Part shown: positions 17,399 through 24,785 of the stretch, one piece after another
Layout of the letters: the number at the start of each line of letters is the position of its first letter
Numbering within the stretch: position 1 is the stretch's first letter
Source: QAMX01 sp964515055
GTDB taxonomy: Bacteria; Bacillota; Clostridia; Oscillospirales; QAMX01
DNA length: 64,000 nt
Assembly: GCA_964515055.1 (NCBI GenBank)
Contig: CAZEUG010000005.1
Coordinates: forward strand, 1 to 64,000
Direction: 5' to 3'
Notes under the pieces: model-generated
The model's database searches: none
What the model saw: the letters and a program-made list of their open reading frames with translations, nothing else
Told to the model about the DNA's origin: nothing
Program-made: the position numbers and the translations under genes

Positions 17399-18265
17399 GT
17401 GGCAATCATCATGGATGGCAAGGCTCTTGCCGCAAAAAAACGAGCACAGATCAGGGAACGGGTGGCATCCTTTGTCGAACAGGGCGTGACACCTGCGTTG
17501 GCCGTTGTCATTGTCGGAGATAATCCTTCCTCCAGATTCTATGTCAACAACAAGAAAAAAGACTGCGCAGAGTGCGGAATCCGCAGCATCGAAAAAGCAC
17601 TGCCTAAGGAAACAACGGAAACCGAACTGCTGGACGTTCTGGCGGAATTGAATGAGGATCCGACCGTTGACGGAATCATTGTGCAGCTGCCGCTGCCCAA
17701 ACATATTGACGAACGTCGCATTCTTGAGGCCATCTCACCGAAAAAGGATGTCGATGCCTTCCATCCTGAAAACGTCGGCCATATCATGATCGGTGATTAC
17801 CATTTCCTGCCGTGTACACCGGCCGGTGTCATGGAACTGTTCAAGGAATACGGCATTTCGCTGTCCGGCAAACGCTGCGTCGTCATTGGCCGCTCCAATA
17901 TCGTCGGAAAGCCGCAGGCCATGCTTCTGCTGCAGCAAAACGGTACTGTGACGATTTGCCATTCCAAAACGGAAAATCTGGCTGAAATTACCCGACAGGC
18001 CGAAGTCATTGTGTGTGCGGTTGGCCGGGAAATGTTCCTGACAGGGGATATGGTTTCGGACGGCTGTGTCGTGATTGACGTTGGCATGAACGTGAAGGCC
18101 GACGGAAAGCTGACCGGAGACGTGGACTTTGAAGCCGTCTGCAAGCGCGCTTCGTACATCACACCGGCACCGGGTGGCGTCGGCCCGATGACCCGGGTGA
18201 TGCTGCTCCAGAACACTCTGAAAGCCGCAGAACGCAGACTGGCTGCGGCTTCGTCTGCCAATTGA
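17399..18265 (+). CDS. folD: Methylenetetrahydrofolate dehydrogenase/cyclohydrolase FolD
   Basis: Bifunctional enzyme interconverting 5,10-methylene-, methenyl- and 10-formyl-THF in one-carbon metabolism. 288 aa, normal length. Signatures: VVIVGDNPSSRFYVNNK (with the YVxxK catalytic lysine), DGIIVQLPLPKH, KDVDAFHPENVG, the NADP-binding VVIGRSNIVGKPQAMLL and the C-terminal PAPGGVGPMTRVMLLQNT. GTG start chosen because GGAGGA is 8 nt upstream; an ATG four codons later is possible. No terminator is visible before the rplU promoter 65 bp later. Confidence 0.96.
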   Translation: MAIIMDGKALAAKKRAQIRERVASFVEQGVTPALAVVIVGDNPSSRFYVNNKKKDCAECGIRSIEKALPKETTETELLDVLAELNEDPTVDGIIVQLPLPKHIDERRILEAISPKKDVDAFHPENVGHIMIGDYHFLPCTPAGVMELFKEYGISLSGKRCVVIGRSNIVGKPQAMLLLQQNGTVTICHSKTENLAEITRQAEVIVCAVGREMFLTGDMVSDGCVVIDVGMNVKADGKLTGDVDFEAVCKRASYITPAPGGVGPMTRVMLLQNTLKAAERRLAAASSAN

Positions 18266-18329
18266 AACGGAAAATAAAAGAAATACAGCATCTACACCTT
18301 GATTTTTTGCAGAAAACAGAGAATCCCTC

Positions 18330-18358
18330 TTGACAAACCCAGAAAAAACCTGTATAAT
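18330..18358 (+). promoter_or_regulatory. Sigma-A promoter of rplU operon
   Basis: TTGACA (18330-18335), 17 bp, TATAAT (18353-18358). Both perfect, as expected of a ribosomal protein promoter. Confidence 0.92.
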
Positions 18359-18365
18359 ATAAAAG

Positions 18366-18464
18366 CCGTTTTGCTATGGTAGAAGTCTGTGCATTGCTGC
18401 AGCACCGACGCAAGCGGGAGTCGGGTGTTCCACCAGAAGACGAGGAAAAAGGAGATAAGAAATT
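18366..18464 (+). promoter_or_regulatory. Structured 5' leader of rplU, candidate L21 autoregulatory leader
   Basis: About 100 nt lie between the promoter and the rplU ATG. A stem with arms CACCGAC and GTCGGGTG encloses GCAAGCGGGA at 18402-18427. L21 leaders are known upstream of rplU in Bacilli; whether this belongs to that class needs a covariance-model comparison. Confidence 0.4.
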
Positions 18465-18776
18465 ATGTATGCAGTCATTGAAGCCTGCGGAAGGCAGTAC
18501 AAGGTCCAGGATGGCGACGTTCTTTTCATGGAAAAGCTCGGAGCCGAAGTTGGCGAAACCGTCCGTTTTGACAAAGTTGTTTTTCTCTCGGACAGCGATG
18601 AATCTGTCATCGGCAATCCCTATGTTGCAGGTGCAGTCGTTGAAGCAGAAGTCCTGAAACACGCAAAAGCAAAGAAGATTCGTGTCTTCAAATACAACGC
18701 AAAGAAAAACTACAGACGCCGTCAGGGTCACAGACAGCCGTATACGAAGGTTCAGATCAAGAAGATCGCCCGCTAA
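18465..18776 (+). CDS. rplU: 50S ribosomal protein L21
   Basis: 103 aa. MYAVIEACGRQYKVQDGD opens the L21 fold, and the basic C-terminus RRRQGHRQPYTKVQIKKI binds 23S rRNA. RBS AAAGGAG 9-10 nt before ATG. First gene of the conserved rplU-prp-rpmA-obg order. Confidence 0.97.
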   Translation: MYAVIEACGRQYKVQDGDVLFMEKLGAEVGETVRFDKVVFLSDSDESVIGNPYVAGAVVEAEVLKHAKAKKIRVFKYNAKKNYRRRQGHRQPYTKVQIKKIAR

Positions 18777-18785
18777 ACCTGTCGT

Positions 18786-19142
18786 ATGACAACCATTCTC
18801 TTTACCAGAGCACATGGCAGATATGTCGCACTTCAGGCAGAAGGCCATAGCGGATATGCAGAAGCTGGTTCGGATATTGTCTGTGCTGCCGTAACAACGG
18901 CGTTTGGTCTTGTAGAATGTGCGGTCAATGATGTCGCAAAAGCCGGTGCAACCGTCACCTGCTCGGAAAAAGATACAAAGCTCAGCCTGACCTTACCGCC
19001 TGATATGACGGAGAAGCAGCGTGAGATCTGCGACAGTATCATGAGCGCCGCGTATTTGTGGCTTTCAGAAAATTTGAAACAATATCACGCATATGTCCGG
19101 ATTTCTGTTTCGGAGCAATGCGAATCAAAACGGAGGAAATAA
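18786..19142 (+). CDS. prp: Ribosomal-processing cysteine protease Prp
   Basis: 118 aa. Cleaves the N-terminal extension of L27 before it enters the ribosome. Catalytic His21 (EGHSGYA) and Cys33 (SDIVCAAVTTA) are both present at the family spacing. No clear Shine-Dalgarno; translation probably depends on coupling to rplU, whose stop is only 9 bp before. The partner L27 next door has the matching cleavage sequence. Confidence 0.95.
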   Translation: MTTILFTRAHGRYVALQAEGHSGYAEAGSDIVCAAVTTAFGLVECAVNDVAKAGATVTCSEKDTKLSLTLPPDMTEKQREICDSIMSAAYLWLSENLKQYHAYVRISVSEQCESKRRK

Positions 19143-19143
19143 G

Positions 19144-19425
19144 ATGCTTAGAATTCAACTTCAGTTTTTTGCACATAAAAAAGGTGTTGGTTCCACGAAG
19201 AACGGCCGTGACAGCGAATCCAAACGGCTCGGCACCAAAAAAGCGGATGGCCAGTTTGTCGTAGCCGGTAATATTCTGGTTCGTCAGCGCGGCACAAAGA
19301 TTCATCCGGGTACAAACGTCGGCATCGGCGGAGACGATACCCTGTTTGCCAAGGCAGACGGTCAGGTTCGTTTTGAACGCGTTGGCAGAGATCGCAAAAA
19401 GGTTTCTGTCTATCCGGTTGAGTAA
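19144..19425 (+). CDS. rpmA: 50S ribosomal protein L27 with Prp-cleaved leader
   Basis: 93 aa precursor. Begins MLRIQLQFFAHKKGVGSTK: residues 1-9 end in the conserved LQFF and cleavage is expected between Phe9 and Ala10, exposing the mature N-terminus that reaches the peptidyl-transferase centre. The remainder (NGRDSESKRLG, GNILVRQRGTKIHPG) is standard L27. GGAGGAAATAAG gives the RBS; one base separates it from the prp stop. Confidence 0.97.
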   Translation: MLRIQLQFFAHKKGVGSTKNGRDSESKRLGTKKADGQFVVAGNILVRQRGTKIHPGTNVGIGGDDTLFAKADGQVRFERVGRDRKKVSVYPVE

Positions 19426-19440
19426 TTCTGACGCTTTCCA

Positions 19441-19570
19441 ATGAAACGGGTTTCCGGTTTCGTTGGAATCGTGCAGACTCTCTCGAATTGGATCATAGAA
19501 GCACCGGCGCCGGGTCGGGCGATATGGCGTTTTGCTTGTCGTCTGATTCTGTGTCGGTGCTTTTTCTTGT
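19441..19570 (+). terminator. Two hairpins between rpmA and obg, possible attenuator
   Basis: The first has arms AATGAAAC/GTTTCGTT around 19440-19468, lacking a U-tract. The second pairs GCACCG (19501-19506) with CGGTGC (19555-19560) across a 48-nt loop and is followed by TTTTTCTTGTT. It may partially terminate ribosomal-protein transcripts before obg. No promoter is evident for obg itself. Confidence 0.4.
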
Positions 19571-19596
19571 TGATAAAAGGAAAGAAGGCGAAACCG

Positions 19597-20865
19597 ATGT
19601 TTGTGGATATCGCAGAAATTCTTGTGCGCGCAGGCCGCGGCGGAAACGGTGCGGTCGCGTTTCACCGTGAAAAATACGTTCCCGCAGGCGGGCCGGATGG
19701 CGGTGACGGCGGTGACGGCGGCGATGTCATTCTGAAAGTCGATGACCATATGTCCACCCTGATGGACTTCAAATATCAGCGAAAATACATCGCACCCAAT
19801 GGTGAAGACGGCCGCGGCGCACGTTGCTTCGGAAAGGCCGGCAAACCGCTGGTGATTCGTGTCCCGCGGGGGACACTTGTCCGCGATAAAGAAACCGGCG
19901 CACTGCTGGCCGATATGAGTGAAACCGAAACCTTTACGGTAGCCAGAGGCGGCCGCGGCGGATGGGGCAATACCCACTTTGCCACGCCGACCAGACAGGC
20001 TCCGCGCTTTGCCAAGTCCGGGCTGGACGGCGAAGAGCGCCGCGTCATTCTGGAACTGAAGCTGCTGGCAGATGTCGGCCTGGTGGGGTTCCCGAATGTC
20101 GGCAAATCGACCCTGCTCAGTATCATCAGCGCAGCACGCCCCAAAATTGCAAATTACCATTTCACAACGCTCGTACCCAACCTGGGTATCGTTTCTGTGG
20201 GCGATCATACGTCCTTTGCCGTCGCGGATATTCCCGGTCTGATCGAAGGCGCTTCGGACGGTGCCGGGCTTGGAATCGACTTTTTGCGCCACGTCGAACG
20301 CTGCCGTCTGCTGATTCACGTGGTGGACGTTTCCGGCAGCGAAGGCAGAAATCCGATTGAGGACTTTGAACAGATCAACTCGGAGCTCTTCCTGTATTCG
20401 GAGGAACTGGCCAAACGCCCGCAGATTGTTGCAGCCAATAAGTCTGACCTCATCGAAGATGAAGCTCTCTACGAGAGCTTTGTACAACACTGCACTTCTT
20501 ATGGATATCCGGTGCTGCGGATTTCTGCCGCAACGACTTCCGGTGTGCAGGAACTGGTCAACCTGACGGCTGAAATGCTCCAAAAGCTGCCACCGATCAG
20601 GATTTATGAACCGGATCCCATTCCGGAGGAAACGATCGAAGAAGCGCCGTTTACCATTTCAAGACGCGAAGATGGCGCCTATGTGATTTCTGGCAAGAAA
20701 TTGCTGGCCGCCATTGCCATGGTTGACCCGGACGACTATGAATCGCTGAACTATATGCAGCGCGTTCTGAGAACCAACGGCGTATTCGATCAGCTCGAAG
20801 CTATGGGAATTCAGGAAGGCGAGACCGTCTCGATCAACAATTTTGAATTTGAATACATTCGCTGA
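19597..20865 (+). CDS. obg: GTPase Obg/CgtA
   Basis: Ribosome-associated GTPase in 50S assembly and stress control, binding ppGpp in some species. 422 aa. N-terminal glycine-rich Obg fold (MFVDIAEILVRAGRGGNG, GGPDGGDGGDGG), central G domain with GFPNVGKSTLL (G1, about residue 165), VADIPGLIEGAS (G3) and NKSD (G4), and a C-terminal OCT domain from about residue 340 ending EYIR. ATG at 19597 has AAGGAAAGAAGG upstream; the in-frame extension of 52 codons contains the hairpin region and is not the start. Confidence 0.96.
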   Translation: MFVDIAEILVRAGRGGNGAVAFHREKYVPAGGPDGGDGGDGGDVILKVDDHMSTLMDFKYQRKYIAPNGEDGRGARCFGKAGKPLVIRVPRGTLVRDKETGALLADMSETETFTVARGGRGGWGNTHFATPTRQAPRFAKSGLDGEERRVILELKLLADVGLVGFPNVGKSTLLSIISAARPKIANYHFTTLVPNLGIVSVGDHTSFAVADIPGLIEGASDGAGLGIDFLRHVERCRLLIHVVDVSGSEGRNPIEDFEQINSELFLYSEELAKRPQIVAANKSDLIEDEALYESFVQHCTSYGYPVLRISAATTSGVQELVNLTAEMLQKLPPIRIYEPDPIPEETIEEAPFTISRREDGAYVISGKKLLAAIAMVDPDDYESLNYMQRVLRTNGVFDQLEAMGIQEGETVSINNFEFEYIR

Positions 20866-20968
20866 GCGCAGCCCAAACGCGGCAGGAACGGGTGCTGCAT
20901 CGGCTTGAACAACATCCTCGTACGTTCCCGAACCTGTTTTTGTGAGGATGGAAGGAGGACACAGCGCC

Positions 20969-21718
20969 ATGCATTTACCGGAAGAATCCATGCAACAGTA
21001 TCCGCTTCAGGTGGATGTTTCCATGTACAATCCAAACGGCATCTTTTATCCGGCTTCTATTCAGCGGATGGCCTTTTCCATGATCTCTTCGCACCTGAAG
21101 CACCTGCAAATGGACAACTCGAAACTGACCCGTCAATATGGCATTTCATGGGTGATGCTTTCCTTCAGTGCAGAAATCTGTCGCCCGCTGTCGCTGACAG
21201 AGACATTCGAAGGCCGTACCTGGCACGTGTTTGCAAAACCACCGATTTGTCGGCGCGATTTTCTGATTTCCGATTCGAAAGGGCCCGTTGTCAAGGGCGC
21301 CACCTATTCGACAATGGTGCATATCGAGACGCGGCGCATCTGCACAGATCGTGCATTGCTGCGGAAGATGGAGCTTGAAAACGGCGACCCAATCCTTCAG
21401 GCGACGCACCGTGCACCCGCTCTGCCTGTTGACAGCACGGATGCCGGTCAGCGCACTGTGTTTCCGAGCTGGATTGACGGCGTCGGTCACGTCAATAATC
21501 TCCGTTATCCGGAAATGGCATACGATACTCTGACAAGGGAGGAACGCCTGAAGGTGGACTGCTTCCGCAGAATGGACGTCTGGTTTCAGCATGAATTGAC
21601 AGAAGGCGCAAACTGCCGACTGCGAAAAGCCAGTGCGCCGGATTCCATCCTGGTCTGCGGACAGATGCCGACCGGCCAGCCGTCCTTCACGATGCGGCTG
21701 ATGCTGTGCGGCCTCTGA
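20969..21718 (+). CDS. Acyl-ACP thioesterase
   Basis: Hydrolyses acyl-ACP to release fatty acids. 249 aa of the FatA/FatB-like family: two tandem hot-dog domains, the N-terminal with NPNGIFYPASIQRMAF and QYGISWVMLSF, the C-terminal with SWIDGVGHVNNLRY, which holds the Asn-His catalytic motif. RBS GGAGGAC 9 nt before ATG 20969. Its stop (TGA) overlaps an ATG (TGATG) that opens the interrupted frame described next. Chain-length preference cannot be read from sequence. Confidence 0.87.
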   Translation: MHLPEESMQQYPLQVDVSMYNPNGIFYPASIQRMAFSMISSHLKHLQMDNSKLTRQYGISWVMLSFSAEICRPLSLTETFEGRTWHVFAKPPICRRDFLISDSKGPVVKGATYSTMVHIETRRICTDRALLRKMELENGDPILQATHRAPALPVDSTDAGQRTVFPSWIDGVGHVNNLRYPEMAYDTLTREERLKVDCFRRMDVWFQHELTEGANCRLRKASAPDSILVCGQMPTGQPSFTMRLMLCGL

Positions 21719-21999
21719 TGTCAAAATCTCAAAGCACCCAAAGAGGACTTTTAAAAAAGTCCTCAGCAGACAGACAAAATGTCACGAATCTTGTTCATGC
21801 ATGGGCGGCGTCTGCCGGTCATGCGGTACAAACGGACGCGTTTTCTTCGGCCGAGAACTACCTGTTCCACTATGCGTAGGAAAGCGACTATGATGAATGT
21901 GCCGTGATTCAACAGGGCTCCCATGAAGCATTTGTCGCCGATACAGACGGTACATACTACGAGCTGTGGAACGCACAGATGCAATGTTATTCGAAATAG
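21718..21999 (+). pseudogene. Small gene interrupted by in-frame TAG, unknown function
   Basis: An ATG overlapping the thioesterase stop (TGATG) opens 53 codons ending AENYLFHYA at a TAG (21877-21879). In the same frame 39 further codons follow without a stop, ESDYDECAVIQQGS to NAQMQCYSK, ending at TAG 21997-21999. Both parts look like ordinary protein (acidic, Tyr/Trp-containing), and a strong terminator begins 29 bp after the second stop. The simplest reading is a 93-residue gene inactivated by a point mutation or sequence error; readthrough is also possible. No family recognised. Confidence 0.5.
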
Positions 22000-22027
22000 G
22001 CCAAAACCAACAGGCCATCCAGACAAC

Positions 22028-22076
22028 CGCTGCAATTTTCATCCCCTATGGGGATGGAGGCTGCAGCGTTTTTTTG
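22028..22076 (+). terminator. Strong intrinsic terminator
   Basis: Long hairpin: outer arms CGCTGCA/TGCAGCG, inner arms TTCATCCCC/GGGGATGGA, followed by seven T. It ends the rplU-thioesterase transcription unit before spoIIGA. Confidence 0.92.
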
Positions 22077-22169
22077 CAATAACCACCAGAGCGACGCCAA
22101 CAGAAACAGACAGATTCTGCACCAAAAACGCGGTATCATAAACGCACAGCAGAAAGGAGGGCGAGGCAC

Positions 22170-23045
22170 ATGACTCTGTACCTGGATGTTCTGTTCCTGG
22201 TCAACCTGATCGCAGACGATATGCTGCTGCGCATGACGGCCAAACTGACCGGTCACCCGTTCAATCGATTAAGGCTGCTGCTGGTTGCTGCTGCTGGTGC
22301 CGGATATGCCGTCGTCAGCTGTATGCCGTGGGGGCAGGCTTTTGCGCATCCAATCGTCCATCTGGCATGTGGGTGGGGAATGGGAATGTGCGCCTTTGGC
22401 TGGCGGCGCACCGGATGCCGGAAAACACTCGTGTTTTTTCTGCTGTCCTTCCTGTTAGGTGGCGTCGCTTTCGGACTGTCCCTGCTTACTGGCGGCATGA
22501 TCGGATTCTGGCAGGGCGCACTGTATCTCCACGTTTCGTTCCCGATGCTGATGCTGACCATTGCGGCGGTCTACGCCGTGATCAGCGTGGTGAGCGCAGT
22601 GGCCGTTCGCCGTGCAAACAGCGGAGCCGATATCTATCAGGCGGATGCAGTCCTTCAGGAGAATCATGCACACTTTTCGGTGCTGGCCGATACGGGCTGC
22701 ATGGTGGCAGACCCGCTGACCAACCGACCGGTCATGCTGGTGACGTTGGAGGCTGTTGCAGACATATTGCCGGACGCGTTTCAAAACGCCATACGACTGG
22801 GCGACGACCCGGCAGATATCGTTCGAAAATTCACCTGCTACGGAAAGCCCATTCATCCGGTTTTCTGCCGGGGAATCAGCGGAACGACAGAAATGCTGCC
22901 CTGCTTCCAGCCGGACGGTTTAACGGTCAACGGAAAGGCGTGTCAAGCGGTATTGGCGGTCTTTCCATCTAAATTCGATGACGCAGAGGGCTTTCAGGCG
23001 ATTGTCCATCCCAACGCGATCGAAGCATTTTCAAACAGGAGGTAG
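22170..23045 (+). CDS. spoIIGA: Sporulation sigma-E factor-processing peptidase SpoIIGA
   Basis: Membrane-embedded aspartic protease that cleaves pro-sigma-E in the mother cell after the forespore signal SpoIIR. 291 aa. Five hydrophobic helices in residues 1-150 (MTLYLDVLFLVNLIADDMLL begins the first), then a soluble protease half with the catalytic motif LADTGCMVADPLT, Asp174. RBS AAAGGAGGG 8-11 nt before ATG. sigE follows by 7 bp. A TATCAT at 22134-22139 might be a -10 but I see no good -35 or Spo0A box. Confidence 0.95.
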   Translation: MTLYLDVLFLVNLIADDMLLRMTAKLTGHPFNRLRLLLVAAAGAGYAVVSCMPWGQAFAHPIVHLACGWGMGMCAFGWRRTGCRKTLVFFLLSFLLGGVAFGLSLLTGGMIGFWQGALYLHVSFPMLMLTIAAVYAVISVVSAVAVRRANSGADIYQADAVLQENHAHFSVLADTGCMVADPLTNRPVMLVTLEAVADILPDAFQNAIRLGDDPADIVRKFTCYGKPIHPVFCRGISGTTEMLPCFQPDGLTVNGKACQAVLAVFPSKFDDAEGFQAIVHPNAIEAFSNRR

Positions 23046-23052
23046 GGAGCAG

Positions 23053-23775
23053 ATGGGGCGGTTGTGGTATCGAATTCAGTTCATTTTTGATTGGGTAGGC
23101 ACATGGCTCGGACGGAATATTCCGGCTCCGGTTTTGTACATCGGCGGCAGCGACACACTGCCACCACCCCTGTCAGCGGAAGAAGAGTCATATATGATGG
23201 CGCATTTTTACACAGATCCGCAGACCGTGCAGCGCATTCTGATTGAAAGGAATCTGCGGCTCGTCGTGTACATTGCCAGAAAATTTGAAAATACCGGTGT
23301 CAACATCGAAGATCTGATCTCCATCGGAACGATTGGCCTGATCAAAGCGATTCGAACCTTTCGGCCGGAAAAGAATATCAAACTGGCTACCTATGCATCC
23401 CGTTGCATCGAAAATGAAATCCTGATGTTTCTCCGAAAAAATGCAGCGCGAAGAAATGAAATGTCCATCGATGAACCGCTGAACGTGGACTGGGACGGAA
23501 ACGAACTTCTGCTGTCGGATGTGCTCAGCAACGGGGAAGAGGACGCCCTCAGAAGCATGGAGGACGAGGTTGATCGCCAGCTGTTGAAGGCAGCTGTGAA
23601 TCACCTGTCGGAGCGGGAACGGCTGATTATTTCCATGCGCTTCGGCCTGTTTGGACAGAAGGAACGGACGCAAAAGGAGGTGGCAGACCAGCTTGGCATT
23701 TCACAATCCTACATTTCTCGACTGGAGAAGCGTATCATTGCGCGGCTGAAAAAGGAAATCCTCCTGGAAATGTGA
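23053..23775 (+). CDS. sigE: RNA polymerase sigma-E factor, mother cell specific
   Basis: 240 aa. Early mother-cell sigma factor made as inactive pro-protein. The N-terminal hydrophobic stretch LWYRIQFIFDWVGTWLG is the prosequence that tethers it to the membrane and is cut by SpoIIGA. Region 2 with NLRLVVYIARKFENTG and DLISIGTIGLIKAI, region 2.4 TYASRCIENEILM, region 4 with LSERERLIISMRFGL and the helix-turn-helix VADQLGISQSYISRLEKR. ATG 23053 with AGGTAGGGAGC upstream. Classical spoIIGA-sigE-sigG order. Confidence 0.97.
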   Translation: MGRLWYRIQFIFDWVGTWLGRNIPAPVLYIGGSDTLPPPLSAEEESYMMAHFYTDPQTVQRILIERNLRLVVYIARKFENTGVNIEDLISIGTIGLIKAIRTFRPEKNIKLATYASRCIENEILMFLRKNAARRNEMSIDEPLNVDWDGNELLLSDVLSNGEEDALRSMEDEVDRQLLKAAVNHLSERERLIISMRFGLFGQKERTQKEVADQLGISQSYISRLEKRIIARLKKEILLEM

Positions 23776-23786
23776 TACATGACATG

Positions 23787-23816
23787 GTATGAATTCCGTT
23801 TTGTGCGGCAATAATA
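23787..23816 (+). promoter_or_regulatory. Forespore (sigma-F/G type) promoter of sigG
   Basis: GTATG (23787-23791), spacer of exactly 15 bp, GGCAATAATA (23807-23816). This fits the sigma-F consensus GYATA-N15-GGnnAnAnT at 4 of 5 and all fixed positions, and lies about 63 bp before the sigG start, where Bacillus has its sigma-F-dependent promoter. Confidence 0.65.
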
Positions 23817-23878
23817 GGGTCATTCAATCCCAATGCAGAAATGAACTGCGGAAAGAGGAAGGGGCTGCACGGAACGGT

Positions 23879-24652
23879 ATGGCACACAACAAGGTTGTGA
23901 TCTGCGGCGTCAATACGTCCAAACTGAAAATTCTGAAAAATGAAGAAATCAATCGCCTGCTAAAAGAGACGAAGGAGGGCAATCAGGCGGCGCGGGAGGA
24001 ACTGATAACAGGCAATCTGCGGCTGGTTCTGTCCGTGATTCAACGGTTCACCAATCGGGGAGAAGCGCCGGATGATCTGTTTCAGGTCGGCTGTATCGGT
24101 CTGATGAAGGCAATTGATCACTTCGATATTACCTTGAACGTTCGCTTTTCCACCTATGCGGTTCCGATGATCATTGGGGAATTGCGTCGCTACCTTCGGG
24201 ATAACAGTGCCATCCGTGTGAGCCGATCGCTGCGGGATACTGCGTATAAAGCGCTGCAAATCCGCGAGAATTTCACCAATACAAACCGGCGCGAACCGAA
24301 TATTGATGAAATTGCCAAGCTGATGGATATGAAAAAGGAAGAAGTGGTGTTTGCTCTGGATGCCATCAGCGATCCGGTCTCCCTGTTCGAACCGGTCTAT
24401 GCCGACGGAAACGATACCGTTTGCGTGATGGATCAGGTGCGGGATCCGGATAACAACGACGAAGCCTGGCTGGAACACGTGGCACTCTCCGAGGCACTGA
24501 ATCGTCTGTCGGAGCGTGAACGGAAAATCTTATCGATGCGATTTTATAATGGCAAAACACAGAACGAAGTCTCGGAAGCCATTGGCATCAGTCAGGCGCA
24601 GGTATCCCGTCTGGAAAAAGGCGCACTGGAACGCATCCGACGAAATCTGTAG
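23879..24652 (+). CDS. sigG: RNA polymerase sigma-G factor, forespore specific
   Basis: 257 aa late forespore sigma factor. The start MAHNKVVICGVNTSKLKILK agrees with the family N-terminus (SRNKVEICGVDTSKLP in Bacillus), so the in-frame upstream extension is discarded. Region 2: NLRLVLSVIQRFTNRGEAPD, DLFQVGCIGLMKAIDHFD, TYAVPMIIGELRRYLRDN; region 3 VSRSLRDTAYKALQIREN; region 4 LSERERKILSMRFYNGKTQ with HTH ISQAQVSRLEKG. Shine-Dalgarno is weak. Separate expression in the forespore is suggested by the promoter just upstream; cotranscription with sigE is also possible. Confidence 0.97.
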   Translation: MAHNKVVICGVNTSKLKILKNEEINRLLKETKEGNQAAREELITGNLRLVLSVIQRFTNRGEAPDDLFQVGCIGLMKAIDHFDITLNVRFSTYAVPMIIGELRRYLRDNSAIRVSRSLRDTAYKALQIRENFTNTNRREPNIDEIAKLMDMKKEEVVFALDAISDPVSLFEPVYADGNDTVCVMDQVRDPDNNDEAWLEHVALSEALNRLSERERKILSMRFYNGKTQNEVSEAIGISQAQVSRLEKGALERIRRNL

Positions 24653-24706
24653 CGGCCAACATCATGCATTCGAGTGTAGAATATGAGACGACTCCATCGA
24701 AAAAAA

Positions 24707-24738
24707 GCGCCCGAATCGAAATTCGGGCGCTTTTTTTT
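24707..24738. terminator. Bidirectional terminator between sigG and DUF1015 gene
   Basis: Perfect 10-bp stem GCGCCCGAAT/ATTCGGGCGC, CGAA loop, flanked by A7 on the left and T8 on the right, so it ends both convergent units. The complementarity continues outward through CCATCG/CGATGG. Confidence 0.93.
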
Positions 24739-24785
24739 CGATGGAATATCGGGTCGAATTTGTGCGTTGTCAGCCAAATGCACAG

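Noticed and set aside
19441..19596. N-terminal extension of Obg
   Set aside because: Conserved Obg starts MFVDIA at 19597 with a good RBS; the extension encodes the hairpin region.
22076..22169. Spo0A box and 22-bp spaced promoter for spoIIGA as in Bacillus
   Set aside because: TATCAT is present at 22134 but no TTGACA-like -35 at 17 or 22 bp and no 0A box could be found.
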